Assembly: GCA_024349725.1 (NCBI GenBank)
Contig: AP026064.1
Span: 456,592 to 520,591 of the forward strand
Length of the DNA stretch: 64,000 nt
DNA from: Arsenophonus endosymbiont of Ceratovacuna japonica
GTDB taxonomy: Bacteria; Pseudomonadota; Gammaproteobacteria; Enterobacterales; Enterobacteriaceae
Direction of reading: 5' to 3'
The position numbers and the translations under genes are program-made. Shown in pieces: positions 10,517 through 21,697 of the stretch. Within the stretch, counting starts at the first letter, position 1; every line of letters starts with the position of its first letter. The notes under the pieces are model-generated. The model saw only the letters and a program-made list of their open reading frames with translations. It was not told the origin of the DNA and made no database searches.

Positions 10517-11320
10517 AAAAAATAATAATATTTATTATTAATAATTTATTAATATACTAATTATTAGTAATATAATTTTAATTTGAAAATTTATTTAAGA
10601 TAGTTTATATTTTTAATTATATAAAAAATTTTATCTAATTATTAAATTACTATTTTAATAACAAAATGTTATGAATAATTATATAAATACGTAAAATTAT
10701 TATAAACTAAATAATAAATATTAAATTCTTTAATATATAAAATGTATAACTTTATATTTGCTTTTTTGATAAAATATTTTTATTAATTATTATTTAAATA
10801 TTGTAAATTATATAAATTAAATAAGTTTTAATAAGTTAATTATTATAATTAAATTTAAATATATAATATTTATATATTTAATTATAAGATAAAAATTACT
10901 AAAATAAATTTTATATAATTTTGATTTTATATTTTATATAATTTATATTATATATATATTTTAATTGATATATAATTATTTTTTATTAATTATTTTAAAT
11001 ATAATTAAATACAATATTAATTATAATTTATATTGTATAAATAATTAATAAAAAATATTGTAAATATATATTATATATTATAAATATATAACATAATTAT
11101 AATATAAAGTGTAATATTATGTATAAATTATAATAAATTGTATTTTTAGTTTATATTTTATTAATATTATTACTAATTAAATAATAATAACTGTAATAAA
11201 TTTAAGATTAAAAAATTAAATATGTTAATATTCTATAAAATAAATTAAATACATTAATTTAAAATAAATTTTTATCTAATTTTTACATATAAGTTAAATT
11301 ATTAATATAGTTAAATATTT

Positions 11321-11352
11321 ATAATTATAATTATTATAATAATTATAATTAT
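11321..11352. repeat. Perfect 32-bp palindrome, no loop
   Basis: Two abutting 16-bp arms of pure A/T, centred between 11336 and 11337. It is made of short ATAATT-like units, so simple-sequence drift may contribute. Confidence 0.55.
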
Positions 11353-13288
11353 CTATTAAAATATATTACATTTATAATAATTTAATTATTAGATAAATAT
11401 TTAAGTTAAATATAATGTATATAAATATATAAAAAATTATATATATATATTGAATATTATATTTATAATAAAATGTTGTAATTAAAATTTCATAATTATT
11501 AAAATAGAACATATTAATTAAATAAATAATAATTATAGTGTAAGTAAATTATTTTAGTAAATTAATATTTTTAATAATAAGAATTATAATTATTTATTAT
11601 TTTATTTTTTATAAAAGAATATAATAAATTTAATAATTAAATTAAATTATTAAAATAAAATTAATTTATGTTTTTAATATTAAAATATTTATATTAACTT
11701 ATTGTATTTAATAAAAATTTAACTAAATTATTACTTAGTATAAATTATATTATATAATATTAATTATTTATATTTATAAATATAAATAAATTATTTAGTA
11801 AATATCTATATAAAAATATTATTTATTATTAATTGATATTTTTTAATAAAGTTATTATTATTGTATAAATAATAAAATTTATTATATTTAAATTAATTAT
11901 ATAATGTTAATTTAATGAATTTTTATTATTATATATGATAATTATTCTATTCTATATAAATTAAATAAAATTAAATAAAATTATATTTATAATATATAAT
12001 TATTTAATATTTTATTTATATTATAATATTAGTTAATATATTAATTAATATAGTTTTATGATAATATTAATAATATCTAAATAGAAAAATTTATTGTTTT
12101 ATATTATTTAATATAATATAAAATAACAATTGTATATTTTAATAATTATTAATTACTATTAATATTTTATTATTATTTTTTTAAATAAAATGATATATTA
12201 ATTATAAAATAATTTTTTATTTAGCAATATAATATAAATTGTATATCTTTTTATAATTTGATAATTTAATTTAAATATATTTAATTTTATAAGTTATTAT
12301 TAATTTTTTATTAAAATAATGAATTATATTAATAAAATATATATTTATTTAGTTTTATTAGAATTAAGTAAATTATTTTAATTATAATCATTATATACTA
12401 TAAGTAAATTAATAATCTAATATATTTTTTTAATAATTATAATTAATTTTTATTATTTTACTTAATAATTATATTAATAATAATATAAATACTATTCATT
12501 ATATATTATATATTAATATAATTAAATAATTATAGATATTATAATTTCTTTATATATTTATATATAAGGAAATATTTTAATTATATACAATATAATTTAA
12601 TATAATTATCGTATATAATATAGTATATTATAATTTAGTATTATTTTATAAATTATATAATTAAATAAAATATTTTATGATAAAAATTATTAATATTAAA
12701 TATGAATTTAATTAATAATAATTTTAATTATTTAAATTATTTATATTATTTAATGATAATAAAATATTTATAATAATGTTAATAATTAATATTAATAATA
12801 TTAAATTTTATATAAAAATAATTTTAATATTTTATTTATAAAATACTATATTTTATATTTATTTTATATATATTATTAACTTATTTGTTAATATAATATA
12901 TTATTATATATATATTATTTACTATATAAAATATTTTTAAATTAAATAAAATAGTATATTTAAATATTATAAATATAATTTATTTAAATTGTGAAAGTAA
13001 ATATAAATATAATATATTATTTATATTAGTGAATATATAGTTTATATTAATTATTTATGATAATAAATTAATTAAAAATATCTTAAAATATAAATATTAT
13101 TATTAATTAATATTTCCTAAATGTTGAATTTAATGTTTTTTAAGTGTTACAATAATTAATATTTAATATATTTAAATATTTATTTAATATTATAATATAT
13201 TTTTTTAAAAATATATAAAAATTATAAAATTAATTAATAATTAGTATTATAATATAAATAATTAAATAAATTTATATTATAATGGTAG

Positions 13289-13328
13289 TTATTATTGTTT
13301 AATTTTAAACTAAATTAAACAATAATAA
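13289..13328 (-). terminator. Probable terminator after minE
   Basis: A 17-bp perfect stem (13289-13305 with 13312-13328, core TTATTGTTTAATTT) around a 6-nt loop. It lies 136 bp beyond the minE stop and would end the minCDE transcript on the minus strand. The downstream tract is not a clean U-run, so the call rests on stem length and position. Confidence 0.5.
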
Positions 13329-13463
13329 ATAATCTACTATACTAATTAAAATTATTAATATATAAAATTTTACTATTTATATAAAAATTATATTTTTAAT
13401 ATAAATTTTATTATAAATAATTTTTTATTATTAATTATTATTTAATATTGAAATTTAGTTGTT

Positions 13464-13727
13464 TTATGTTTCATCTATTTCAGGTAATGTTACATTTAAT
13501 TCTAAAACAGAAATATCATCATTTTTTTGTTCAAATTGTATTGTAAGCATTTTTGGATCAATTTTTACATAATTACAAATTACTTTTAAAATATCTTTTT
13601 TCATAGCAGTTAAATAAATTGGTTCACAGTTATTACGTCGACGTTCTGCAACAATAATTTGCAGTCTTTCTTTAGCAATATTAGCCGTTGATTTTTTTTT
13701 AGATAGGAAAAAATCTAATAAGGCCAT
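13464..13727 (-). CDS. minE: Cell division topological specificity factor MinE
   Basis: Stimulates MinD ATPase and drives MinCD oscillation, so that FtsZ rings form at midcell. The product is 87 aa (E. coli 88). The N-terminal membrane and anti-MinCD part, [19 protein letters not shown] ending [12 protein letters not shown], is intact, followed by the dimerisation domain with [13 protein letters not shown] and LELNVTLP. It starts 3 bp after the minD stop in the conserved minC-minD-minE order. A complete Min system implies the symbiont still divides by controlled midcell fission. Confidence 0.96.
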   Translation of the reverse strand: MALLDFFLSKKKSTANIAKERLQIIVAERRRNNCEPIYLTAMKKDILKVICNYVKIDPKMLTIQFEQKNDDISVLELNVTLPEIDET

Positions 13728-13730
13728 TAT

Positions 13731-14543
13731 TTATCCTCCAAATAAGCGTTTTATAAAACTCTTTTTTTCTTCTTTTATAAAACGCATAGGGTGATTTATA
13801 CCTAAAATTCTGTCAACACAGTCACTATATGCTTTACCTGCATTAGATTTATCATCTAGAATAACTGGTTCCCCTTGATTAGAGGAACGTAAAACAGATT
13901 TGTCTTCTGGAATTACACCAATAAGTGGTATACACAGAATTTCAAGTACATCTTCCATACTTAGCATATCACCATTATTAACACGATATGGATTATAACG
14001 AGTAAGTAAAAGATGCTCTTTAATTGGCTCTTTACAAAATTCTGCTCGATATGATTTAGAAGCGATAATACCTAAAATACGATCTGAATCACGTACAGAA
14101 GAAACTTCAGGATTAGTGGTAATAATTGCCTCATCAGCAAAATAAAGTGCCATCAATGCACCACTTTCAATTCCTGCTGGTGAATCACAAATAATAAATT
14201 CAAAATTTATTTTTTTTAATTCATTTAATATTTTTTCAACACCTTGACGCGTTAATGAATCTTTATCACGTGTTTGTGAGGCAGGCAATATAAAAAGATT
14301 CATAGTTTTTTTATCTTTAATAAGAGCTTGATTAAGAGTTGCATCACCTTGAATTACATTTATAAAGTCATATATTACTCGTCGTTCGCATCCCATGATT
14401 AAATCAAGGTTACGCAAACCAATATCAAAATCAATTATAACTGTTTTTTTTCCTCTTTGAGCTAATCCAGTGGAAATAGCTGCACTAGAAGTGGTTTTAC
14501 CTACGCCACCTTTACCTGAAGTTACAACAATAATTCGTGCCAT
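13731..14543 (-). CDS. minD: Septum site-determining ATPase MinD
   Basis: Membrane-associated ATPase that recruits MinC and oscillates between poles under MinE. The product is 270 aa, exactly the E. coli length when started at the ATG 14543 (MARIIVVTSGKGGVGKTT). The deviant Walker A motif is near residues 10-17, with FDIGLRNLDL and CDSPAGIE further on. The C-terminal amphipathic membrane helix EEKKSFIKRLFGG is preserved. AGGAATAACTTT precedes the start; a longer frame to 14582 overlaps minC and does not match the family. It lies between minC (22 bp away) and minE. Confidence 0.97.
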   Translation of the reverse strand: MARIIVVTSGKGGVGKTTSSAAISTGLAQRGKKTVIIDFDIGLRNLDLIMGCERRVIYDFINVIQGDATLNQALIKDKKTMNLFILPASQTRDKDSLTRQGVEKILNELKKINFEFIICDSPAGIESGALMALYFADEAIITTNPEVSSVRDSDRILGIIASKSYRAEFCKEPIKEHLLLTRYNPYRVNNGDMLSMEDVLEILCIPLIGVIPEDKSVLRSSNQGEPVILDDKSNAGKAYSDCVDRILGINHPMRFIKEEKKSFIKRLFGG

Positions 14544-14565
14544 AAAGTTATTCCTATAATAGTGT

Positions 14566-15270
14566 CTAAATGATATTGTCAATTGTTAATTCATTATTTA
14601 TTAAATAAAGTCTAGCTGTTTTTCCAATAAAATCTATAGGAATTTGTTCGTTTAACCAAAATTGACCAGCAATAGAAACTAATTCAGCCTGTAAATGTGT
14701 ACAGTAAATTTGACAACTATTATCACCAGATGCTCCAGCAAGTGCTCTTCCACGCATTATTCCATAAATATGAATATTTCCATCTGCAATTAATTCAGCA
14801 CCGGCACTGACATTAGTATTAATAATTAAGTCGCAATTAATTGCATATATACGTTGTCCTGAACGAACATGCGTTGTAATAATACGCGTTTTGCCACGTT
14901 GAATAACATTTATATTAGTATTTTTTTTATTTATTTCTATATAATTTTCACCTTTACTTAGCAAAGGTAAACCAATATCGTTAATAGCTTTACGAAGTTT
15001 GCTATTAGCACATCCACATATACCAACTATTTTTAAACCAGTATCACTAATAATTTTATAGTATGATAAAATAATGTTTATATCTAAAATACTATTAACA
15101 TTAAAGATAATAGGAGCATTTTTTAAAAAATTAGGAGCTTGATCTATTTTTTCTTGTATTGCTTTTTTAATAATATTATAATCTTTATTATAAATATGAA
15201 GAACAGTAATAGTAAATATACTACCTTTTAATTCGATTGGTGATTGTGTTATTTGCATTTGATCTAGCAT
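14566..15270 (-). CDS. minC: Septum site-determining protein MinC
   Basis: Inhibitor of FtsZ polymerisation, activated by MinD. The product is 234 aa (E. coli 231). The N-terminal FtsZ-binding domain begins SPIELKGSIFTITVLH, and the region before the linker contains TGLKIVGICGC. The C-terminal beta-helix domain carries VRSGQRIYA, VSAGAELIADGNIHIYG and MRGRALAGASGD, which form the MinD-binding surface. A few extra residues (MLDQMQIT) precede the usual start; an internal ATG (MQIT) is an alternative. It is the first gene of minCDE. Confidence 0.96.
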   Translation of the reverse strand: MLDQMQITQSPIELKGSIFTITVLHIYNKDYNIIKKAIQEKIDQAPNFLKNAPIIFNVNSILDINIILSYYKIISDTGLKIVGICGCANSKLRKAINDIGLPLLSKGENYIEINKKNTNINVIQRGKTRIITTHVRSGQRIYAINCDLIINTNVSAGAELIADGNIHIYGIMRGRALAGASGDNSCQIYCTHLQAELVSIAGQFWLNEQIPIDFIGKTARLYLINNELTIDNII

Positions 15271-15768
15271 ATTAAACTAATCCATAACAAAATTTTTAAA
15301 TGATATTAGTAAATATAATATATATTATAATTTATTTAATTAATTAAAAAAAATAAATATTTTTAATAAAAATATCTAAATTAAATTTTTTATATAATTT
15401 ATAATTAAAATAATAAATTTATTTTATATTAAAATATAAATATAAATTTATACATTTGTAAAAATATTATAATAGTAATTAAAATATTTTTTTTTAATTT
15501 ATAAACAATATTAAATTAATAAATAATAATAATAATTAGTATTAATATTAATTATTAAAATAAAATATAATTATATTTTATAAAAATTCATAAAATATTA
15601 ATAATAAATAATATATTTTATTAATTTAATATTAAATATTTAATAATATAAACTAATTAAAACTATTAGTATTAAAAATAATTAATTTTTAAAATAATTA
15701 TATAATATAATTTCATAAAAAATATATTAATAATAATTTATATTAATTTAATGTCATTATTTAATATA
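15271..15768. other. AT-rich spacer, nothing recognised
   Basis: 500 bp of A+T between minC and the 3' end of gltX. It should hold the minC promoter, but no confident -35/-10 pair could be singled out in such sequence. Confidence 0.6.
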
Positions 15769-17181
15769 TTATTTTACATATTTATTAATATAAATTAAAG
15801 CTTTATCAATACGTTTTAATGAACGATTTTGACCAACATAATATAATATAGAATCAATACTTGGTGATTTATTTATTCCTGTAATAGCAACTCTTAGTGG
15901 CATACATATTTTTTCTATTTTAATATTTAACTCTATTGATGTTGTTTTAATTTCTTTATATATATTTTTAGATGTCCATATTTTAATAGTTTCTAATTTT
16001 TTTCTTATTGTTTCTAATGGTAAACGTGCTGTTTGAGGAAAATATTTTTTAGCAATATTAGTATTTAATACAATAAAATCTTGATAGAAATAATAACATG
16101 AATGAGCTATTTCTTTTAACGTATTACAACGTTTACCTAAAAGAGTAATTAAATTAGTTAAGTTTGGTCCATTTTGAGTATTAATACCTAATTGTTCTAT
16201 ATGCCATTTTAAATGTGTGACTATATATTCAGCAGGTAATGAATTAATATAATAATGATTTAACCATAATAATTTATTCATGTTAAAAATACTAGCTGAT
16301 TTTGTAATTCTATCTAAGGAAAAATAATTAATCATTTCTTTACGGTTAAAAATTTCTTTATTACCATAAGACCAACCTAAACGAACTAAATAATTTAATA
16401 ATGCTTCTGGTAAATAACCATCATTACGGTATTGCATAATATTCATAGCCCCATGACTCTTAGATAGTTTTTTATTATCACTATCTAAAATCATTGAAAC
16501 ATGTGCATATATAGGTATTGGTGCACCAAGTGCTTTTAGTATATTAATTTGTCTTGGAGTATTGTTAATATGATCTTCACCACGTATTACATGAGTAATT
16601 TTCATATCCCAATCATCAATAACAACACAAAAATTATAAGTAGGAGAACCATCTGCACGACATATAATAAGATCATCCAATTCAAGATTATTAAATTTAA
16701 TTGGACCACGTATTTGGTCTACAAAAACAACAGAACCTTGTTTTGGATTACAAAAACGTAATACATAAGGTTTATTTAATATATTATTATAACTTTGATT
16801 ACGACAGTAACCATCATAATGAGGTTTTTTATTTTTACTTATTTGCTCTTTTCGTAAATTATTTAATCGTTCTTTAGAACAGTAACATTTATATGCTGTT
16901 CCTGCAATAAGCATATTATTCATAACTTCATGGTAACGGTCAAAACGTTTAGTTTGATAGTAAGGACCTTTATCCCAATTTAAATTTAACCATCTCATTA
17001 CTTCTAGAATAGAATTAATATGAACTTGTGTTGAACGTTCAAAATCTGTATCTTCAATGCGTAAAATAAATTCTCCATTATTATGTTTACTATAAAGCCA
17101 TGAATAAAGTGCTGTACGAATGTTTCCAACATGAAGATAACCAGTTGGACTTGGTGCGAAACGAGTTTTTATTTTATGCAT
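15769..17181 (-). CDS. gltX: Glutamyl-tRNA synthetase
   Basis: Class I synthetase that charges tRNA-Glu. The product is 470 aa (E. coli 471). The HIGH signature appears as [18 protein letters not shown] near the N-terminus and the KMSKS loop as NKKLSKSHG. The zinc-binding region keeps CYC...GYC. I start at the ATG 17181 ([14 protein letters not shown]) because AAGGTG lies six bases upstream; a GTG three codons earlier overlaps that ribosome site. The divergent neighbour across 203 bp is tRNA-Val, the same pairing as gltX-valU in E. coli. Confidence 0.97.
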   Translation of the reverse strand: MHKIKTRFAPSPTGYLHVGNIRTALYSWLYSKHNNGEFILRIEDTDFERSTQVHINSILEVMRWLNLNWDKGPYYQTKRFDRYHEVMNNMLIAGTAYKCYCSKERLNNLRKEQISKNKKPHYDGYCRNQSYNNILNKPYVLRFCNPKQGSVVFVDQIRGPIKFNNLELDDLIICRADGSPTYNFCVVIDDWDMKITHVIRGEDHINNTPRQINILKALGAPIPIYAHVSMILDSDNKKLSKSHGAMNIMQYRNDGYLPEALLNYLVRLGWSYGNKEIFNRKEMINYFSLDRITKSASIFNMNKLLWLNHYYINSLPAEYIVTHLKWHIEQLGINTQNGPNLTNLITLLGKRCNTLKEIAHSCYYFYQDFIVLNTNIAKKYFPQTARLPLETIRKKLETIKIWTSKNIYKEIKTTSIELNIKIEKICMPLRVAITGINKSPSIDSILYYVGQNRSLKRIDKALIYINKYVK

Positions 17182-17340
17182 TATGATCACCTTAATGATC
17201 TTTGATATAAAATATATAATTAATTTATAAATTAATGTTTTATAAATATGATATACTATTTAAATATTATTTAATTTTATTTATGAATAATATTATATAT
17301 ATATTATATTTTAATAAATCAACTTTTATATTAAAAACTA

Positions 17341-17368
17341 TTGACTGATATATAAATATTAATATAAT
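17341..17368 (+). promoter_or_regulatory. Sigma-70 promoter of tRNA-Val
   Basis: TTGACT (17341-17346) and a perfect TATAAT (17363-17368) are separated by 16 bp. The -10 box ends 16 bp before the mature tRNA 5' end. Stable RNA promoters keep near-consensus boxes even in eroded genomes, so position and sequence both support this. Confidence 0.75.
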
Positions 17369-17384
17369 ATAATTTTATATAAAT

Positions 17385-17460
17385 GGGCGATTAGCTCAAT
17401 TGGTAGAGTATCTCCCTTACAAGGAGGAGGTCATCAGTTCGAATCTGGTATCGCCCACCA
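17385..17460 (+). tRNA. tRNA-Val (anticodon UAC)
   Basis: 76 nt including an encoded CCA. All arms fold: acceptor GGGCGAT with ATCGCCC, D stem GCTC/GAGT, anticodon stem TCTCC/GGAGG with loop CTTACAA, and T arm ATCAG-TTCGAAT-CTGGT. It is close to E. coli valU and, as there, sits next to and divergent from gltX. Only one copy is present here, where E. coli has a tandem valUXY-lysV cluster. Confidence 0.97.
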
Positions 17461-18501
17461 TTTAAATAAAAAGTAAATATTAATAAATAGTTATAATTTT
17501 AATAATTTTAATATAAATTAATTTTTATATATATTTATATTAATATTTAATTATTTTAAAATAATTATAATTTATTATTATGTTATTATTTATAAATTTC
17601 TTTATTATTTTATAATAAAATATTTAATTTAATTTAATTAAATAAATTTAATATATATTATTTAATATATAATTAAAAAATATATAAATAAATAATATAT
17701 ATTATTTATTTGTTTTTTTATTATTATTATTTATAATATTAATAATAATAATAATAAAGTAATTTTTTATATTTTATGTTTTATTATATTTTATAAAATA
17801 TTTATAAAATATAATTAATATAAATATATATTTAATTTATTTTCTTTATTAAATTAATATTATTTTTATTTTATAGTAAGTAATAATATTAATTAAAATT
17901 CATTAATTATTATTTAAATTATTAATAATATTATATATTTAATTTTAATAAATGTATTTATATTTATATAATTATATTATATATATTTTATATATAATAT
18001 AATTATTTTTATTTTTTATATATTTTTTATTATCTTATTATTAATAATAATTAAATCTATATTATTTTATATAATATAGATTTAATTATTTAATACTATA
18101 TATGAAAATTTTATAAAATTATAAATATATTTTAATTAATAATTATGATTATTTTATATTTACTATAATATAAAAAATATATATTTTAATTTATTATTAT
18201 TAAATTTAATTATATAATAAAATAATTTAATATAGTATTATAAATATTTTATAATTATATTTTTATCTATATAAATAATTAAATATAATTTTAAGTATTT
18301 ATATTTATAAATAACAATTATTTGTTTAATAAAATATTTTTAATTTATAATGATTTCTACAATATAATATATAAACGTTTATTAAATGTATGATATATAA
18401 TATAATAATTAATAATATTTAATATAAATATATTTATAAATATTTATATAAAAATACTATTTTTTATTTTTAAAAAATTTTAGTTCTTAACATTGTTAAA
18501 C
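17461..18501. other. AT-rich spacer between tRNA-Val and repA
   Basis: About 1 kb of A+T. I saw no tRNA-Lys or further tRNA-Val copies and no duplicated tRNA 3' end that would mark an integration site. One palindrome is listed separately. Confidence 0.65.
18046..18090. repeat. Perfect inverted repeat, 20-bp arms
   Basis: Arms 18046-18065 and 18071-18090 with a 5-nt loop TTTAT; each arm contains AAATCTATATT. Intergenic, about 435 bp beyond the repA terminator. Function unknown. Confidence 0.7.
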
Positions 18502-18543
18502 ACGTAATGTAAAATAAAAATATTATTTTATTTTACATTACGT
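18502..18543 (-). terminator. Terminator overlapping the repA stop codon
   Basis: An 18-bp perfect stem (18502-18519 with 18526-18543, ending ACGTAATGTAAAATAAAA) around a 6-nt loop. The repA stop at 18530-18528 lies inside one arm, so the last codons of the gene form half of the hairpin. It would end the repA transcript on the minus strand. Confidence 0.6.
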
Positions 18544-19472
18544 AGACGATTAAATGAATTTTTTAATTTATAAATTGCACGTTTTCCTTTTTCTCTCTTC
18601 TGTTCTTCAATTAATTTATTCTGTGGTAAATTTCTATTATTAAAAATTACTAAATTAGATTTATCATCATAATAAACACTATAATCTGGTAATTTATTTA
18701 TTTTAATTAAATTTTTTAACATTCTTTTAAACTCTGCTATATTTGCTGTACTACCAGTTTTTAAATGAAGTTTTTCAAGTGAAATGTTAAATTCTCTCTG
18801 ACTACCACAGTGTTTACGAACAATTTCATATATACGTCGATCTACTGCTTTTCTGATGCGAAAATAATTAGGATTTATTTTTAGAATTTTTTTCTTATAT
18901 AATGCTTGGTATAACCATTCTGGCAAAGTTACTTCAACCATACCAATATCAAGTTTACCTTTTTTTTCCTCAATAATTCGCCAACTATCAATAAGACTAA
19001 AACCTATACTTTCTTGTTTTTCTTCTGAATAAAAAATATTTGTTTTAATTGTTGTTCCTTTTAGTCTATCTAAAGATTTTTCAAATTCTTGATATGCTCT
19101 ACCACTTTTATTTCTATTTGTTGTAACAAAAAAATCATATGAAGTAAAACAAACTGTTCTACTAATTTGTTTATTTTCATTAAAGGATTCTTGTAATTTT
19201 GATATTGAATATATCCAAATATCTTTATCAAAAATAGTTGCTAAACCAATTTCTGCAGCAGGACGAACAGTTATTATAATAGACCCATTTTTATATTCTC
19301 TTACTTTTTTATCACCAGCTTTTAATGCAAAAAATGGATGCTCCATACTAGCCATTTCGTCACGAAAACTAGATAGTTCTATTTCATCAGCAATAAAAAA
19401 ATCTATTTCATTTTTAAGTGGACATAATCTTTTTAAATGTATAGATTTAGGTTTATTTATATAATTAACCAT
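18528..19472 (-). CDS. repA: Plasmid-type replication initiator protein A (RPA family)
   Basis: The product is 314 aa and matches, from memory of the family, the RPA/RepA initiators of proteobacterial plasmids (Pfam RPA type). Shared blocks are EMASMEHPFFALKAGDKK, then ATIFDKDIWIYSISKL, SRTVCFTSYDFFVTTNR, SGRAYQEFEKSLDRLKGT, GFSLIDSW, VEVTLPEWLYQAL, NPNYFRIRKAVDRRIYEI and RKHCGSQREF. These proteins bind their origin and start plasmid replication. A strong GAGGAG ribosome site precedes the ATG. The gene is full length and uninterrupted, and not unlike its neighbours in composition. Finding it among housekeeping genes, between two tRNA genes, is unusual: an integrated plasmid remnant is one reading. 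I see no iterons, partition genes or other plasmid genes nearby. Confidence 0.88.
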   Translation of the reverse strand: MVNYINKPKSIHLKRLCPLKNEIDFFIADEIELSSFRDEMASMEHPFFALKAGDKKVREYKNGSIIITVRPAAEIGLATIFDKDIWIYSISKLQESFNENKQISRTVCFTSYDFFVTTNRNKSGRAYQEFEKSLDRLKGTTIKTNIFYSEEKQESIGFSLIDSWRIIEEKKGKLDIGMVEVTLPEWLYQALYKKKILKINPNYFRIRKAVDRRIYEIVRKHCGSQREFNISLEKLHLKTGSTANIAEFKRMLKNLIKINKLPDYSVYYDDKSNLVIFNNRNLPQNKLIEEQKREKGKRAIYKLKNSFNRLRNVK

Positions 19473-19488
19473 AACTTCAACTCCTCTA

Positions 19489-19501
19489 CCTTATTATAAG
19501 G
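19489..19501 (-). promoter_or_regulatory. Small palindrome over the likely repA -10 region
   Basis: CCTTATTATAAGG is a perfect 6-bp inverted repeat with one central base. Its minus-strand copy includes TATAAT and sits directly before the GAGGAG ribosome site. Plasmid RepA proteins commonly repress themselves at operators of this kind, so an autoregulatory site is possible. No clear -35 was found. Confidence 0.35.
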
Positions 19502-20552
19502 GTTTTTAGTTAAGTTTTATTTATTGGTAAAGTACTATGTAGATTTATAATGATATTATTTATGAAGGTTTAATTTATGATTTACATATATTAAAGTTAT
19601 AAATAAAATATTATATAATTATAATTTTATATATAAAATATTAAAATATTTAATTATATATTTATTAAACTTATCAGATAAAATATATATATATTAATTA
19701 TATATTCGAATATATTAAAATTAATATCATATTCGATTATAATAAAAATTATAAAATAATAATTATATTATTTAATTCAAATGATTTTTATATATTATAG
19801 TTAGATTATAATTATAATAATTTAAATTTTAATTATATTAATAATTATAAAATTCATAATAATTAAAATATTAAAATGAATATTTTAATAATATATATAT
19901 AGTTATTATTATTTTTATATTAAAGTTTATTTTATATGATAAATATATTTATTATTAATTAGATTTTATTATAAATATTTAATTTATTATTATTAAAATA
20001 ATATAATAATTTAATTATCTTTTTAAAAGATACTTAATAATGTTAATAATGATGATTTTATAAATATAATTATATCAATAATATTATATTTATAATTATA
20101 TTTAATATATTTATTTTATTTATTTATTATATTAATATTTATTGTTATAAATATTTTTTAATATTTTTATATTTAATTTTATTTATAAAAACTTTTATAC
20201 ATTGAAATAATTAATTTAATTTTTACATAAAAATAATAATTATAAATTATTATTTTTATGTAATTTATTATATTTTTATAATTAATAGAATTACATACAA
20301 TTTAATGGTAAATAATTGAATAATAAATATAAATATATATAAAATTATAATTATTGTATAATTTATAATTATTTATTTAATTGAAATATTAAGTTTGATA
20401 AAATTGTATATAATATTTATTATTAATATAATTATAATTTAATAATTATAATTATATTATTTTTAATTATATAAATTTAAATATATTATTATTATTATAT
20501 TAATTGTTTTAAAATAATTTAACTTTATTAAAATGTTTTAAAAAATAAATTT
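19502..20552. other. Spacer between repA and pyrC
   Basis: About 1.05 kb. The first 110 bp next to repA are less AT-rich than the rest, and two TATTCGA-containing words occur near 19704-19738. I found no repeated iteron array or DnaA box that would identify an origin. One palindrome is listed separately. Confidence 0.55.
20223..20263. repeat. Perfect inverted repeat, 19-bp arms
   Basis: Arms 20223-20241 and 20245-20263 with a 3-nt loop; the arm is TTACATAAAAATAATAATT. It is intergenic, about 315 bp beyond the pyrC stop. Function unknown. Confidence 0.7.
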
Positions 20553-20582
20553 ATATAATTATATTTTAAAATATAATTATAT
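20553..20582 (-). terminator. Palindrome overlapping the pyrC stop, likely terminator
   Basis: A 30-bp perfect palindrome without loop (centre 20567/20568) that covers the pyrC stop codon at 20577-20579. On the minus strand it is followed by a T-rich tract. As at repA, the end of the reading frame is built into the hairpin. Confidence 0.5.
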
Positions 20583-21626
20583 TACATTAATTTCCCATTT
20601 AATATTTTTATGTAATAAAAAGGGAATTAAATTATTTTTATCTTTAGAGATTTTATTATTAAAAATAATCTTTTTCCTCTTAAGTTCAATAAATCCATTA
20701 TTAACTGGTAATCCATAAAATTTAGCTCCATTTAATGAACAAAATGCTTCAAAATTTTCCATTGCATTCATTTCATTAAAAACAGTAGCATAGGCTGCAA
20801 GAGCAGTAGGTGCATTAAAAATTCCAGCACATCCACAAGCAGATTCTTTTTTATTTTGTGTATGTGGAGCAGTATCTGTACCAAGAAAAAAACGTTTACA
20901 ATCTGTTGTTATAGCTTCTCGCAATGCAGTACGATGAATATTACTCTTTAAAATAGGAAGACAATATAAGTGAGGTTTAATACCATTAACTAGCATATGA
21001 TTTCTATTAAACATTAAATGTTGTGGTGTTATAGTAGCAACTATATTTTCATTATTAGAAAGTATATATTGAACAGCTTCTTTAGTAGTAATATGTTCAA
21101 ATACAATTTTTAAGTTAGGAAAATTATTTCTAATAGGTTCCATTATTTGATCAATAAAATAAGCCTCACGATCAAAAATATCAATATTATTATTTGTTAC
21201 TTCACCATGAATTAGTAATGGCATTCCTATTCTTTCCATTGTAGAAAAAACTGGATAAAGATTAGTTATATTTGATACTCCATATTTAGAATTGGTAGTA
21301 ACTTTATTTAAATAAAGTTTACAAGCAATAAATACCTTTTGATTAAAACCATCTTCTATTATTTTAGTTTCAGACATATCTGTTAAGTAAAATGTCATTA
21401 ATGGTGTAAATAAATGTTCTGATGGAATTGCGCGAATAATTCTTTTTCGATAAGATATTGCTTGATTAATACTAATAATTGGTTTAATTAAATTTGGCAT
21501 AATAATAGCTCTACCAAAAAATTTACTAGTATAAGGTACAATAAGTTTTAATATATTACCATCTCTAAAATGAACATGACAATCATCTGGGCGACGAATT
21601 TTAATAGATGTAATAATTTTAGTCAT
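20577..21626 (-). CDS. pyrC: Dihydroorotase
   Basis: Third step of pyrimidine synthesis: cyclises carbamoyl-aspartate to dihydroorotate. The product is 349 aa (E. coli 348). Zinc ligands are HVHFRD near the N-terminus, the carbamylated Lys in ACKLYLNK, His in LIHGEVT and FEHITTKEA, and Asp in LGTDTAPH. TPQHLMFNRNHML and ESACGCAGIFNAPTAL are also conserved. I start at the ATG 21626 (MTKIITSIKIRRPDDCHVH), which aligns with the family. The frame remains open upstream through the tRNA-Asn gene, but that part is not coding. No good ribosome site is visible. Confidence 0.95.
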   Translation of the reverse strand: MTKIITSIKIRRPDDCHVHFRDGNILKLIVPYTSKFFGRAIIMPNLIKPIISINQAISYRKRIIRAIPSEHLFTPLMTFYLTDMSETKIIEDGFNQKVFIACKLYLNKVTTNSKYGVSNITNLYPVFSTMERIGMPLLIHGEVTNNNIDIFDREAYFIDQIMEPIRNNFPNLKIVFEHITTKEAVQYILSNNENIVATITPQHLMFNRNHMLVNGIKPHLYCLPILKSNIHRTALREAITTDCKRFFLGTDTAPHTQNKKESACGCAGIFNAPTALAAYATVFNEMNAMENFEAFCSLNGAKFYGLPVNNGFIELKRKKIIFNNKISKDKNNLIPFLLHKNIKWEINVI

Positions 21627-21697
21627 TAAGCGAATTTCATCAAAAAATAAATAATAAAATATATTAAATATAAATAATAACATTAAAAATAAAAATT

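Larger units (their letters stand above)
10215..13288. other. AT desert with scattered palindromes, no gene seen
   Basis: About 3.1 kb with almost no G or C, and frequent stops in every frame. I recognise no protein or RNA gene. Two long perfect inverted repeats inside it are listed separately. Confidence 0.75.

Noticed and set aside
19502..20552. Plasmid origin or iterons next to repA
   Set aside because: No tandem repeats of 15-25 bp or DnaA boxes were visible; only two short TATTCGA words.
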